34,782 nt of DNA from an uncultured Alcanivorax sp. (GCA_913055795.1 CAJXLA010000021.1:1-34782); one strand, 5' to 3'. Shown: positions 1 through 8,947, numbered from the stretch's first letter. Numbers and translations: made by a program. Notes: generated by a model not told the origin, from the sequence alone.

Positions 1-43
1 CCATCTGCTGCACTTTGTCGCTCGGAAAGGGAACCACCCTTCC

Positions 44-115
44 CGTCGCAACAAAGCACACCAGCTGCACGCTTCAGACCACGCTGAGTGCGCAAGGGGT
101 TTTTCAACAGCCTGC
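44..115. repeat. Left copy of CAGGCTGTTGAAAAAC-ended repeat
   Basis: This stretch is the reverse complement of 34711-34782 with about 5 mismatches in 72 bases. It reads toward AACAGCCTGC at its right end. A shorter self-palindromic relative lies at 33762-33839. The paired ends resemble insertion-sequence or MITE termini, but no transposase is nearby. Because the other copy ends exactly at the window edge, the full element may be longer than the 72 bases that can be compared. Confidence 0.85.
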
Positions 116-116
116 T

Positions 117-302
117 GGCCATGGCCGCGTCCGCAAGAGCGGCGCCGACCGGAAGGCAAAGCAAGAGTACGAGCAATTCGAGGAACGCCGCCGGGCGCTC
201 AAGGAAGCCCGGGGCGAGGAGGAAAGCCTGCGGGCGCTGGAAGAGTTGGCTCGCCGTTCGACCGGTCATGATAACGACAAGGATGGAGAAGACGGTTCAT
301 GA
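117..302 (+). pseudogene. Possible 3' remnant of a gene for a charged coiled-coil protein
   Basis: An open frame runs out of the repeat at 44-115 and encodes a Lys/Arg/Glu-rich, probably helical stretch (RKAKQEYEQFEERRR, then an EARGEEES segment). It ends in an acidic tail (DNDKDGEDGS) before a TGA at 300-302. The first part of the frame is repeat DNA and there is no convincing start codon with a ribosome binding site. The likeliest reading is the end of a gene interrupted by the repeat. I do not recognise the family, and chance coding in GC-rich DNA is possible. Confidence 0.3.
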
Positions 303-354
303 CGTGCCGGTTCGATACGGAACTCGCCTGCCAGCGCGAAGCCAGCCGTACCTG

Positions 355-376
355 CCCCGGCTGAATACAGCCGGGG
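355..376 (-). terminator. Hairpin just downstream of qmcA
   Basis: A 9-bp perfect stem (CCCCGGCTG / CAGCCGGGG) with an AATA loop starts 19 bases past the qmcA stop. There is no clear T-run on the minus strand, so it may be a weak or Rho-assisted end, or only a 3' stabilising hairpin. Confidence 0.4.
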
Positions 377-394
377 CCAATAACCGCCTTCCGG

Positions 395-1342
395 TTACTT
401 CTTCAGGACGCCACCGTTGGGAAAGAGTTCCTGAATGGACTCCAGGCTGCCCAGCAGGCCCGTGGCTTCGTAGGGGACCAGCACGCGGTCGCCGTTCTTG
501 GCGATATCCGGCAGTTTTTCCATGTAGCGCTGGGCGATGAGGTAGCTGATCACCGTCCTGGGTTCGATGTCCTGATTCATTTCCTGCCCGGCACTCAGCA
601 CTTTCTCGATGGCGCCCTTTTCGCCCTCGGCGCGCTGGATGGCCGCTTCCTTGTCGCCCTCGGCTTCCTTGATCTGGGCTTCCTTGTAGCCGTTGGCTTC
701 CGTGACGGTGGCGCGGCGCTTGCGCTCGGCGGTCATCTGCTGGCGCATGGCGTCCTCGACTTCGTCGGGCAGCGTGATGTCCTGAATCTCCACGCGGTTC
801 ACCTTGACGCCCCATTTGTTGCCGGCTTCGTCCATGACGGTCTGCAGCTCGTTGTTGATCTCGTCACGCGAGGAAAACAGCGTATCCAGCTCGCGCGCGC
901 CCACCACGGCCCGCAGCGTGGTCTTGGAGAGCACTTCCACCGCCTGGATGAGATTCTCCACCTCGTAGACGGCCTGCTTGGGGCTCTGGATCTGGAAATA
1001 GAGCGCGCCGTTGATCTGGATGGAAACGTTGTCATTGGTCACCACCGGCTGATCGGGAAAGTTCAGCACCGTCTCGCGCACGTCGATCTTGGTCTCCTGC
1101 ACCACCCGTTCCTGCAATTCGCGCGATGCGATGCCGGAGCTTTCGTAGCGCCGGATCTTGATGGGCCGGGCGCGCTCGAGCACCGGAATGATGAAATTGA
1201 TGCCCGGATCCAGGGTGCGGTTGTAACTGCCCAGGCGCTCCACCACCACGGCTTCGCTTTGCTGCACGATAAAGAAGCCCTTGGCCATGAACGCAATCAG
1301 GCCGAGTCCCACGATCAGCGCGGCAATCAAGGCGATATTCAT
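395..1342 (-). CDS. qmcA: SPFH/stomatin-family membrane protease-associated protein (QmcA type)
   Basis: The product is a 315-residue membrane-anchored scaffold of the stomatin/prohibitin/flotillin/HflK superfamily. These proteins form large ring or cage assemblies around membrane proteases such as FtsH. Residues 3-22 form one hydrophobic N-terminal helix. An SPFH domain follows (about 25-190, with GSYNRTLDPGINFIIPVLE near its start and an ARELDTLFSSRDEIN segment). Next come an Ala/Glu/Lys-rich coiled coil (about 200-255, repeating EAEGDKEAAIQRAEGEK) and a short conserved C-terminal part. The length is close to E. coli QmcA (about 305 residues). It lies 28 bases downstream of nfeD on the same strand, the usual pairing for this family. 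The SPFH assignment is firm; paraslipin/QmcA rather than HflK/C follows from length and neighbour. Confidence 0.92.
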   Translation of the reverse strand: MNIALIAALIVGLGLIAFMAKGFFIVQQSEAVVVERLGSYNRTLDPGINFIIPVLERARPIKIRRYESSGIASRELQERVVQETKIDVRETVLNFPDQPVVTNDNVSIQINGALYFQIQSPKQAVYEVENLIQAVEVLSKTTLRAVVGARELDTLFSSRDEINNELQTVMDEAGNKWGVKVNRVEIQDITLPDEVEDAMRQQMTAERKRRATVTEANGYKEAQIKEAEGDKEAAIQRAEGEKGAIEKVLSAGQEMNQDIEPRTVISYLIAQRYMEKLPDIAKNGDRVLVPYEATGLLGSLESIQELFPNGGVLKK

Positions 1343-1370
1343 GTCATCAACTCCCTGTTGTGGGTGTGCG

Positions 1371-1832
1371 TCAGTGTTCGGTTTGCGGCGCGTCCGGGCG
1401 GTGAGCCTTCAGGGTGATGCCTTCCATGTGATCAACGATCAGGTCTTCGCCCACGTCGGGCCGGGTTCCGTCCATCAGCGTCACGGGATATTCGTCGCCC
1501 TTTAGCCGGGCGATCCTGCGCTCGCCCCGGGCTTCCACGGTGACCCGCGCGCCGCTCTCCCAGCCGGATTCCAGCGGGCCTGCGCGCTGGCCGCGTATCC
1601 TGGATCGAAGCCCGTACACGAGCACCGGGGCGAAAACGAGCAAGGCAATCAGAAAGGTCCAGAGCTGGCCGGCCAGGCCCAGCCCCAGTACCGAGGCCAG
1701 GGCTGTGACCAGCGCCGCCAGCGCGCCGGCGACCAGCAGGAACTGCGCACCCAGAAGCGTCAGATCCGCCAGCACCAGCACAACGGCAATGATGACCCAC
1801 CAGAGCCAGGGCGGCAGCCCGAGCATGTCCAT
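1371..1832 (-). CDS. NfeD-like membrane protein, partner of QmcA
   Basis: This 153-residue protein has the short NfeD (YbbK-type) layout. Three or so hydrophobic helices lie at about residues 8-28, 30-52 and 56-74. A hydrophilic OB-fold domain follows at about 90-145, with GARVTVEARGERRI, a YPVTLMDGTRPDVGEDLIVD stretch and EGITLKAHR near its end. NfeD proteins associate with SPFH scaffolds, and the gene directly precedes qmcA as expected. The purine-rich GGGGGGAGA sits only a few bases from the first ATG. A second in-frame ATG at 1826 has better spacing, so the real start may be two codons later. Confidence 0.88.
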   Translation of the reverse strand: MDMLGLPPWLWWVIIAVVLVLADLTLLGAQFLLVAGALAALVTALASVLGLGLAGQLWTFLIALLVFAPVLVYGLRSRIRGQRAGPLESGWESGARVTVEARGERRIARLKGDEYPVTLMDGTRPDVGEDLIVDHMEGITLKAHRPDAPQTEH

Positions 1833-1941
1833 TCTCCCCCCGGGATTTCGTTCCGTGATGCGTTGACCCGCGCGAGGTCACAGGAATCTTCGCAGCGTAC
1901 GAGAAGCGACAGGGCCACGCAATCACGGGCCCGGCACGGAC

Positions 1942-2604
1942 TCAGTCGCTGTACATTGCCAGCAGACGCGCGTGCATCCAGGTGGCCTGTTGCAGATGCC
2001 ATTCGATATCCGCCGGGGTGCGCACCATGTTGTGTCCCTGGAAAACGAGCAGATGACCGCCACGGGCTTCCAGGCACCAGCCGCTGTCGCGCTGGAGGTA
2101 CTCCAGCAATTCCGTGGGGAGGATATCCCGGGGCGTGGCGCCACCATCGCCGTCCGTGGTCGAGGCACCGGTATAGCGCGACAGGGCCGGGTAGTCGATG
2201 CCGGCATCGCCCAGGGCCGCGCCCATGCGGTCACGCAGACTCTCTGGACGCAGATGAAACGCGGGCAACTCACCGGCGTCGCGGATCAGGGTGGCGGTCT
2301 GGTGCTGGCCCCGGCCGATGGCATCCGGCAGGGTCAGCCGGAACTGCACCACCTCCCGGCCTTGCCAGTGACCCCGGGCCAGCTCCGCCGCCCGCCACCA
2401 GGCGGGCTGGTTCAACAACCAGAACCGGTCCGGGCCCATGAGCGGCGCCAGATGGGCCTCGGGCAGGCGTTCCAGGTCCAGCCGGGCATAACCGGCCACC
2501 AGGCGCTGCCGACGGCGGCGTTCATGGGCGAGCGCCAGACCCGCGCCCGCGGCCAGCAAGGCCACCGCCACCAGCACCACATTGTCCGCCAGCCACTGGA
2601 TCAC
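1942..2604 (-). CDS. Unknown protein with one N-terminal membrane anchor
   Basis: I do not recognise this family. From a GTG at 2604 (GGGGAC lies upstream) it encodes 220 residues. A hydrophobic helix at about 8-26 is followed by a basic stretch (HERRRRQR), so the rest should be cytoplasmic, and then by a soluble part rich in Trp, Arg and Asp. The C-terminal third (GWCLEARGGHLLVFQGHN, then PADIEWHLQQA) looks like a compact alpha/beta domain. A longer frame reaches 2727 but would run across the hemW start at 2706. It is co-oriented with nfeD-qmcA, 109 bases upstream, so a membrane quality-control role is possible by context only. Confidence 0.7.
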   Translation of the reverse strand: MIQWLADNVVLVAVALLAAGAGLALAHERRRRQRLVAGYARLDLERLPEAHLAPLMGPDRFWLLNQPAWWRAAELARGHWQGREVVQFRLTLPDAIGRGQHQTATLIRDAGELPAFHLRPESLRDRMGAALGDAGIDYPALSRYTGASTTDGDGGATPRDILPTELLEYLQRDSGWCLEARGGHLLVFQGHNMVRTPADIEWHLQQATWMHARLLAMYSD

Positions 2605-2705
2605 CGCAGTCCCCGTGTCGTCATGCCGCCATGTTACAGTGTCTGCGGAGTTTGCCGACCGCCGGGATGCCCCGGCAAGCGCTATCGCGCCACCGGACCA
2701 TCGCC

Positions 2706-3842
2706 ATGCCGCTGGAACAACCGCCATTGTCGCTCTATGTGCACCTGCCCTGGTGTGTGCGCAAGTGCCCCTATTGCGACTTCAACTCCCATGAGCACAG
2801 CGACCCGCCCGAGCAGGCCTATCTGGATGCCTTGCTGGAAGACCTGGACGCGGAAGTACAGGCGGCGCAGGGTCGGCGGGTCGAGACGGTGTTCTTTGGC
2901 GGGGGCACACCCAGCCTGCTTTCGGGGCATTTCTACCAGGCGCTGCTGACCGAGCTGCGCGCGCGGCTGGAATTCGCGCCGGATGTGGAAATCACGCTGG
3001 AGGCCAACCCGGGGACCCTGGAACAGGGCCGTTTCGCCGCCTTTCGCGAGGCCGGAATCAACCGGCTGTCCATGGGCGTGCAGAGTTTTCACCCGGAACA
3101 CTTGCAGGCCCTGGGCCGGATTCACGGGCCGGACGAAGCGCGGCGGGCAGTGGCGGCCGCCCGGGAAGCGGGCTTCGATGACTTCAATCTGGATCTGATG
3201 CACGGGCTGCCCGGACAAACCCCCGCGCAGGCGCGGGCGGATCTGGACGCCGCCATAGCACTGGAGCCGGCGCACATCAGCTGGTACGAACTCACCATCG
3301 AACCCAACACGGCCTTTTACAGCGCCCCGCCCGAACGCCCGGACGAGGACCGTCTGGCGGACATCGAGGACACCGGGCTCGCGCGACTGGCCGACGCGGG
3401 CTACGGGCGCTACGAAATCTCCGCCTTTGCCCGCGAGGGCCGCCCCTGCCGGCACAATCTCAACTACTGGCGCTTTGGCGACTACCTCGCGCTGGGTGCC
3501 GGCGCCCATGGCAAGATCACCTTCCCGCAGGAGGACCGGATCCTGCGCTACGGCAAGACGCGCCAGCCCGAGCACTACCTCAAGGCGGTGGGCAGCCGCA
3601 CGCGCGGACGCCGCGATCTCGCCCGCGAGGAACGGCCGCTGGAGTTCGTGCTTAACGCCTTGCGCCTGGTGGACGGTGTGCACACCGGCCTGCTGGAGGC
3701 GCATACGGGAGTCGGGGCCGAAACGCTGCGCGAGCCCCTGAGCGAACTCCGTGAGGAGGGGCTGCTATGCGCCCACAACGACCGGCTCGCCTGTACCCAA
3801 CTGGGCCTGACCCATCTGAACGAAGTCCTGGCGCGGTTCTAA
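2706..3842 (+). CDS. hemW: Radical SAM haem chaperone HemW
   Basis: The product is 378 residues long, typical for HemW, a radical-SAM haem-binding protein that delivers haem to respiratory enzymes. It is related to the coproporphyrinogen dehydrogenase HemN but is not an equivalent enzyme. The 4Fe-4S/SAM motif CVRKCPYC has cysteines at 17, 21 and 24. GGGTPS (65-70) and the SAM-contact segment MGVQSFHPEHL follow. The HNLNYW motif near residue 255 matches the HNxxYW haem-binding signature that separates HemW from HemN. The ATG at 2706 gives the usual N-terminus (PLSLYVHLPWC); earlier in-frame starts overlap the divergent gene. No rdgB is adjacent in this window. Confidence 0.95.
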   Translation: MPLEQPPLSLYVHLPWCVRKCPYCDFNSHEHSDPPEQAYLDALLEDLDAEVQAAQGRRVETVFFGGGTPSLLSGHFYQALLTELRARLEFAPDVEITLEANPGTLEQGRFAAFREAGINRLSMGVQSFHPEHLQALGRIHGPDEARRAVAAAREAGFDDFNLDLMHGLPGQTPAQARADLDAAIALEPAHISWYELTIEPNTAFYSAPPERPDEDRLADIEDTGLARLADAGYGRYEISAFAREGRPCRHNLNYWRFGDYLALGAGAHGKITFPQEDRILRYGKTRQPEHYLKAVGSRTRGRRDLAREERPLEFVLNALRLVDGVHTGLLEAHTGVGAETLREPLSELREEGLLCAHNDRLACTQLGLTHLNEVLARF

Positions 3843-3848
3843 CGAAGA

Positions 3849-3877
3849 TTGATCAAATAGTGAATTTGGTTCAGAAT
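3849..3877 (+). promoter_or_regulatory. Candidate sigma-70 promoter for the tetR-RND operon
   Basis: TTGATC (3849-3854) and CAGAAT (3872-3877) are separated by 17 bases, directly after the hemW stop and about 30 bases before the likely tetR start. Each box matches consensus at four of six positions. The AT-rich spacer is the only such stretch nearby. A TetR operator would be expected here, but I see no clean dyad. Confidence 0.5.
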
Positions 3878-3906
3878 CCGCGCACTTTCGCTTGACCGAG
3901 AATCCC

Positions 3907-4686
3907 ATGGGTACCCGTGAACGCCGTCAGCGCGAATTTGCCGAGCGGGAACAACGCTTTCTGGATCACGCCCGCCAGCTGATTTGCGACAACGGTCTGC
4001 TGAATCTGCAAATGGCGCGGGTGGCGCGTGGCTGTGACTATGCCACGGGCACGCTCTATCAGCATTTCGCTTCCAAGGAGGATCTGCTGCTCGCGCTCAA
4101 CAGTCATCTGGTGGCCAGCCGGGTGGAGCTGTTCCAGCGCGTGCTGGACTGGGCGGCTCCCAGCCGCGAGCGCATTATCGCCATCGCCGTGGCGGACATC
4201 ATCTTTGCGCGCCAGTACCCGGAGCATTTCCGGCTGGCGCAGTATGTCACCACGGAGGCGGTATGGCGCACGGCCTCACCGGAACGCCGGAACCAGTCGC
4301 TGGAAACCGGACGACCGCTGGGCGAATGTGTGGGCCAGATCGTGCGCGACGCCGTGCAAGCGGGCGACCTGGTCGATCAGGGTCTGAATCCCTATGAGCT
4401 GATTGTGGGCAACTGGACCATGGCCCAGGGCATGCACACCCTCGTGCACGCCGAAGGTCTGCTGGATCAGTACAACATCCGCGAGCCCTACCGCCGACTG
4501 CTGACCCACCAGCAGTTGCTGCTCAACGGCATGGGCTGGCAACCCGTCAAGGACGCCTGGGACGAACAGGCGCTCAATGATTTGCTGACGCGCATTCACC
4601 AGCAGGTGTTCCCGGATCGGGAAGATCCGCTCAGCTGCATGGCCGGTGCCGCACCCTCCTTTCAAGACAACCCGGAGTCGTTATGA
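3907..4686 (+). CDS. TetR/AcrR-family transcriptional regulator of the RND operon
   Basis: The product is 259 residues. The N-terminal helix-turn-helix spans about 15-60, with LQMARVARGCDYATGTLYQHFASKED split across helices 2-4; the GTLYQHFASKEDLL ending is characteristic of TetR proteins. The C-terminal region (about 75-210) is a ligand-binding/dimerisation domain, and a longer tail follows (about 215-259) than in the usual 190-220-residue members. It presumably represses its own operon and is released by a pump substrate. The stop overlaps the adaptor start (ATGA at 4683-4686), so the three genes should be co-transcribed. An upstream TTG (3892) gives five more residues without a ribosome binding site, so I prefer the ATG. 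Confidence 0.9.
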   Translation: MGTRERRQREFAEREQRFLDHARQLICDNGLLNLQMARVARGCDYATGTLYQHFASKEDLLLALNSHLVASRVELFQRVLDWAAPSRERIIAIAVADIIFARQYPEHFRLAQYVTTEAVWRTASPERRNQSLETGRPLGECVGQIVRDAVQAGDLVDQGLNPYELIVGNWTMAQGMHTLVHAEGLLDQYNIREPYRRLLTHQQLLLNGMGWQPVKDAWDEQALNDLLTRIHQQVFPDREDPLSCMAGAAPSFQDNPESL

Positions 4687-5852
4687 ACAAGCGCATGATC
4701 ATAATGCTCGTCGCCTGCGCCGTCGTCCTGGGTGGCGTGTTCGGCCTGAAATGGTTCCAGGACAAGATGATGAGCCAGGTCTTCAAGGAAATGGCTGCCG
4801 GTCAGACGGTTACCGTCAGCGCCACGAAAGCGAAACAGGACGACTGGGTGCTGTCGTTGAATGCCGTGGGTACGGTGCGCGCGATAGACGGCGTGGAGGT
4901 TACCACCGAGGCGCCGGGCGTTGTGGAGAAGATCAATTTCGAATCCGGTGATCCGGTCGAAGAAGGTGATGTGCTGCTCAAACTGCGCGACGATGTGGAT
5001 CAGGCCCAACTGCGCGCGCTGCAGGCGGCCGCCGCGGAAGCACAGTCCGGTTACGACCGTGCCCGCAAGCTCTACGCGAACAACAATCTGTCCGAATCCG
5101 AACGGGACCTGCAGCGCAGCCAGCTGGTGCAGGCGGAAGCCGAGGCAAAAGCGCAACAGGAGCGCATCAACCAGAAGACCATTCGCGCGCCCTTTGACGG
5201 AGAACTCGGCATCCGCCAGGTCGACCAGGGTCAATACATTCAGCCCGGCACACCCGTGGTGAACCTGCAGTCGCTCGCGCCCATTCATGTGGATTTCTCA
5301 CTGCCGGAACAGCGCATGTCGCAAATCGACAAAGGCATGAAGGTTCGTGTGGAGCTGAATGCCTATCCGGAGGAAACCTTCGAGGGCCGCATCACCGCCC
5401 TGGAACCCGGTGTGAATTCCGACACCCGCAATTTCAATATTCAGGCTCGTTTCCCCAACGAGGCGCAGAAACTGCGGCCGGGCATGTTTGCGGATGTGAA
5501 CGTACAGCTCCCGGGCTCCGAGGATGTGGTCACGATTCCGCGCACCGCGGTCAGTTTCAACCCCTATGGCAACTCCGTGTACGTGATCAAGGAGAAGGAA
5601 GACGCCAAGGCCGCCCAATCCGATGCCGGCGAAAGTGCGGACGGCGAGGGCGAGCCCACCTTGATCGTCAAACGCCGTTTCGTGGAGACCGGGCGTACCC
5701 AGGGCACGCTGATCGCGATCACCAACGGTCTCAAGCCCGGCGAACGCGTGGTCAGCAGCGGCCTGCTGAAAGTGCGCAACAACGCGGAAGTGCAGATCAA
5801 CAACTCGGTCACGCCGCCGGAAGACACGGCCCCGCAACCGGATAATCGCTGA
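4683..5852 (+). CDS. RND efflux periplasmic adaptor (membrane fusion protein)
   Basis: The 389-residue protein links an inner-membrane RND pump to an outer-membrane channel. It has an N-terminal hydrophobic segment at about 5-22 without an obvious lipobox, so it is probably anchored by an uncleaved signal. The barrel-sandwich (lipoyl-like) half-motifs are VTTEAPGVVEKINFESGDPVEEGD and IRAPFDGELGIRQVDQGQYI. They are separated by an alpha-helical hairpin (about 100-160). A beta-barrel domain follows (about 200-280; PIHVDFSLPEQRM and LRPGMFADVNV). A short acidic, low-complexity insert (EDAKAAQSDAGESADGEGE) interrupts the membrane-proximal domain. The pump gene starts 8 bases after the stop. Confidence 0.93.
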   Translation: MNKRMIIMLVACAVVLGGVFGLKWFQDKMMSQVFKEMAAGQTVTVSATKAKQDDWVLSLNAVGTVRAIDGVEVTTEAPGVVEKINFESGDPVEEGDVLLKLRDDVDQAQLRALQAAAAEAQSGYDRARKLYANNNLSESERDLQRSQLVQAEAEAKAQQERINQKTIRAPFDGELGIRQVDQGQYIQPGTPVVNLQSLAPIHVDFSLPEQRMSQIDKGMKVRVELNAYPEETFEGRITALEPGVNSDTRNFNIQARFPNEAQKLRPGMFADVNVQLPGSEDVVTIPRTAVSFNPYGNSVYVIKEKEDAKAAQSDAGESADGEGEPTLIVKRRFVETGRTQGTLIAITNGLKPGERVVSSGLLKVRNNAEVQINNSVTPPEDTAPQPDNR

Positions 5853-5860
5853 GAGCGCCC

Positions 5861-8800
5861 ATGAAGTTCACGGATATTTTCGTCAAGAAACCCGTGCTGG
5901 CCTCGGTGGTCAGCCTGATGATCTTCCTGCTGGGGCTGCGCGCGGTGGGCCTGTTGAACGTGCGCCAGTTTCCCGAGATGCAGAACGCGGTGATCAGTGT
6001 CAGCACCGTCTACACGGGCGCTGACGCGGATCTGGTGGAAGGCTTCATTACCGCGCCGCTGGAACAGGAAATCGCCAGTGCCGACGGTATCGACTACATC
6101 AAGTCCACCTCGGTGCAGGGCATGTCCACGATCCAGGCCTATGTGCGGCTGGATTACAACGCCAACGAAGTACTCACCCAGGTGGTGGCGAAAGTCAACA
6201 AACTGAGCAGTGAGCTGCCCGAACAGGCACTGGACCCGACCGTGGATCTGCAGGTCGGCCAGACCGTGGCCGCGATGTATCTGTCGTTCAATTCGCAGAT
6301 GCTGGGCAACAACGAGATCACGGATTATCTCAAGCGCGTGGTCCAGCCCGAGCTCTCCACCGTGGCGGGTGTGCAGCGTGCGCAGATTCTGGGGGCGCGT
6401 ACTTTCGCCATGCGCGCCTGGCTCAAGCCCGACCGCATGGCCTCGCTGAATGTCACCCCCGGTGATGTCTATGCGGCGCTGCAGCAGAATAATGTGCTCT
6501 CCGCAGTGGGCGGGAGCAAGGGGCTCATGGTCGCCATCGACATGAGCGCGAACACCGATCTCAACTCGGCGTCGCAGTTCCGACGACTTGTGGTGCGCTC
6601 GTCCGGCGACGACCTCGTTCGCCTGGAAGATGTGGCGGATATCAAGCTGGGTGCGGAGAACTATGACACCTCGGTGCTTTTTGACGGCAAGGATGCCACC
6701 TTCATGGGCATTCAGGTGGCGCCCAACGCCAACTCCCTGGATGTTATCGCTGACGTGCGGGAGACGCTCGAGGACAAGATCCGGCCACAATTACCCGAGG
6801 GCATGGAATTGGCGATTCCCTATGACAGCACGGACGCCATCGAAGACTCGATCAATGAGGTAATCAAGACCATTATCGAGGCGGTGCTGATCGTCATCCT
6901 GGTGATCTATCTGTTCCTGGGCTCGTTGCGCACCGTCATCATTCCCACCGTGGCGGTGCCCCTGTCGCTGGTGGGCGCGTTCTTTCTGATGATGCTGATG
7001 GGCTTTTCCATCAATCTGCTCACACTGCTGGCGATGGTGCTGGCCATCGGTATCGTCGTGGATGACGCCATTATCGTGCTGGAGAACATTCACCGCCATA
7101 TCGAGGAAGGTCTGTCACCCAAGGACGCGGCCCTGCAAGGCGCGCGTGAACTGGCCTGGCCCGTGGTGGCCATGACCACCACCCTGGTCGCGGTCTATCT
7201 GCCCATTGGGTTTCTGGGCGGGCTTACGGGCACGCTCTTTACCGAGTTTGCCTTTGCGCTGGCCGGCGCCGTACTGCTGTCGGGCGTGATCGCGCTGACG
7301 CTGTCGCCCATGATGTGCTCCAAGCTGCTCAAGCCCCATGAGGATAATGACGGCAACCGCTTCGAAGCCTGGCTGGATCACAAGTTCGAACAACTGCGCT
7401 TCTGGTATCTGCGCCGGCTTCACGGGGCCATGAACGACAAGCATGTGGTGGCTGTTTTTGGCGGTATCGTGCTGGTGGCCTGTTACTTCCTGTTCATGAT
7501 GTCACCCCAGCAGCTCGAGCCCCAGGAAGATAGCGGCTTTGTGCTGGCCCAGGCGGAGGCGGACCCCTATTCCACCCTGAAGTATCTCAGCTCCTATACG
7601 GATCAGATCACCGAAAAGGGACTGGCCACGGATGGCGTGGAACATGTGTTCCTGCTCAACGGCATGGGCGGACCCGGCTCCCAGGCGACCAACCAGGCGA
7701 TTGCCGGCTTTCCGCTGGATCCCTGGGGTGAACGTGAAATCGGCACCCAGGGTGTACAGCAGCAATTGCAGCAATCACTGAACCAGATCGCCGGATTGAA
7801 CATGCAGATCTTCATTCCACCCTCGCTGCCTTCAGCAGGGGGCGGCGCGCCGGTGCAGTTCGTGCTGGGCACGACCCAGCCGGTGGAGACACTGCAGGAA
7901 CCGGTGGAGAAGATCCTGGAAAAGGCGCGCGAAAGCCAGAAGTTCTTTTTCCTGGACAAGGACCTCAAGATCAACAAGCCACGCTCGCGAGTCATGGTGA
8001 ACCGGGAGAAGGCCGCGACCCTGGGCATCACCATGGATCAGCTGGGCCGGGAACTGGGGGCCATGCTCTCGGCGGCCGAGGCCAACCGCTTCTCGCTGGA
8101 CAACCGCGCCTACAAGGTGATTCCCCAGGTGCAGCGGCTCAACCGGCTGACGCCGCAACAAATTCAGGATTACCAGATCCGCACCGGTTCGGGTGAGCTG
8201 ATTCCGCTGTCCACCATTGTCAGCCTGAAGCAGGAAGTAGAGCCCCAGAAGCTGAACCGCTTCCAGCAGCTCAATGCCGTCACCATTTCGGGCGCCCCCC
8301 TGCCCAGTGTAGCCCTGGGCGAGGCCCTGGATGTCCTGGAAAAAGCGGCCAACGAGGAGCTGCCTGAAGACGTGGCACGCAACTATGCGGGACAGTCACG
8401 GCAGCTGGTGCAGGAAGGCGGCGGGCTGATGCTGACCTTCTTCTTTGCGCTGATCATCATCTATCTGGTGCTGGCGGCGCAGTTCGAATCCTTCCGGGAT
8501 CCGATCATCATGCTGGTCACGGTTCCCATGTCCATCTTTGGTGCCATGGTGTTCGTCAGTCTGGGCATGCCCCTGGGCCTGAGCGTGAATCTGTACACCC
8601 AGGTGGGGCTGGTGACCCTGATCGGCGTAATTTCCAAGCACGGCATTCTGATCGTGGAGTTTGCCAACAAGCTCCAGGAAGAAGGCTACAGCAAGCGCGA
8701 GGCGATCGAGGAAGCCGCTTCCATCCGGCTGCGCCCGGTACTGATGACCACGGCCGCGCTGGTGCTGGCCATGATTCCGCTGATCATGGCGACCGGCTCC

Positions 8801-8932
8801 GGCGCGGCCGCGCGCTTCAACATCGGTGTGGTGATCGCTTCCGGCATGACCATCGGCACGGCCTTCACGCTTTTTGTGGTGCCGGCGATGTATCTATATC
8901 TCGGGCGGGACCACCAGGCGTCGGCGACTTGA
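5861..8932 (+). CDS. RND multidrug efflux pump, HAE-1 type
   Basis: The 1023-residue inner-membrane proton/drug antiporter resembles AcrB/MexB-type pumps (about 1030-1050). It has the standard layout: TM1 near 12-30, a large periplasmic loop, TM2-TM6 from about 335, a second periplasmic loop (about 545-845), then TM8-TM12. The proton-relay pair D401-D402 sits in TM4 (AIGIVVDDAIIVLENIHRH). The C-terminal half carries the matching VTLIGVISKHGILIVEFANKL helix. A bound trimeric adaptor is implied by the upstream gene. No outer-membrane factor gene is in the operon, so a TolC/OprM-like channel encoded elsewhere must serve it. The substrate cannot be read from sequence. Confidence 0.95.
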   Translation: MKFTDIFVKKPVLASVVSLMIFLLGLRAVGLLNVRQFPEMQNAVISVSTVYTGADADLVEGFITAPLEQEIASADGIDYIKSTSVQGMSTIQAYVRLDYNANEVLTQVVAKVNKLSSELPEQALDPTVDLQVGQTVAAMYLSFNSQMLGNNEITDYLKRVVQPELSTVAGVQRAQILGARTFAMRAWLKPDRMASLNVTPGDVYAALQQNNVLSAVGGSKGLMVAIDMSANTDLNSASQFRRLVVRSSGDDLVRLEDVADIKLGAENYDTSVLFDGKDATFMGIQVAPNANSLDVIADVRETLEDKIRPQLPEGMELAIPYDSTDAIEDSINEVIKTIIEAVLIVILVIYLFLGSLRTVIIPTVAVPLSLVGAFFLMMLMGFSINLLTLLAMVLAIGIVVDDAIIVLENIHRHIEEGLSPKDAALQGARELAWPVVAMTTTLVAVYLPIGFLGGLTGTLFTEFAFALAGAVLLSGVIALTLSPMMCSKLLKPHEDNDGNRFEAWLDHKFEQLRFWYLRRLHGAMNDKHVVAVFGGIVLVACYFLFMMSPQQLEPQEDSGFVLAQAEADPYSTLKYLSSYTDQITEKGLATDGVEHVFLLNGMGGPGSQATNQAIAGFPLDPWGEREIGTQGVQQQLQQSLNQIAGLNMQIFIPPSLPSAGGGAPVQFVLGTTQPVETLQEPVEKILEKARESQKFFFLDKDLKINKPRSRVMVNREKAATLGITMDQLGRELGAMLSAAEANRFSLDNRAYKVIPQVQRLNRLTPQQIQDYQIRTGSGELIPLSTIVSLKQEVEPQKLNRFQQLNAVTISGAPLPSVALGEALDVLEKAANEELPEDVARNYAGQSRQLVQEGGGLMLTFFFALIIIYLVLAAQFESFRDPIIMLVTVPMSIFGAMVFVSLGMPLGLSVNLYTQVGLVTLIGVISKHGILIVEFANKLQEEGYSKREAIEEAASIRLRPVLMTTAALVLAMIPLIMATGSGAAARFNIGVVIASGMTIGTAFTLFVVPAMYLYLGRDHQASAT

Positions 8933-8947
8933 GCGCCCGGACGCGAA

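Noticed and set aside
3892-3906. TTG start for the TetR gene
   Set aside because: No ribosome binding site; the ATG at 3907 gives a normal family N-terminus.
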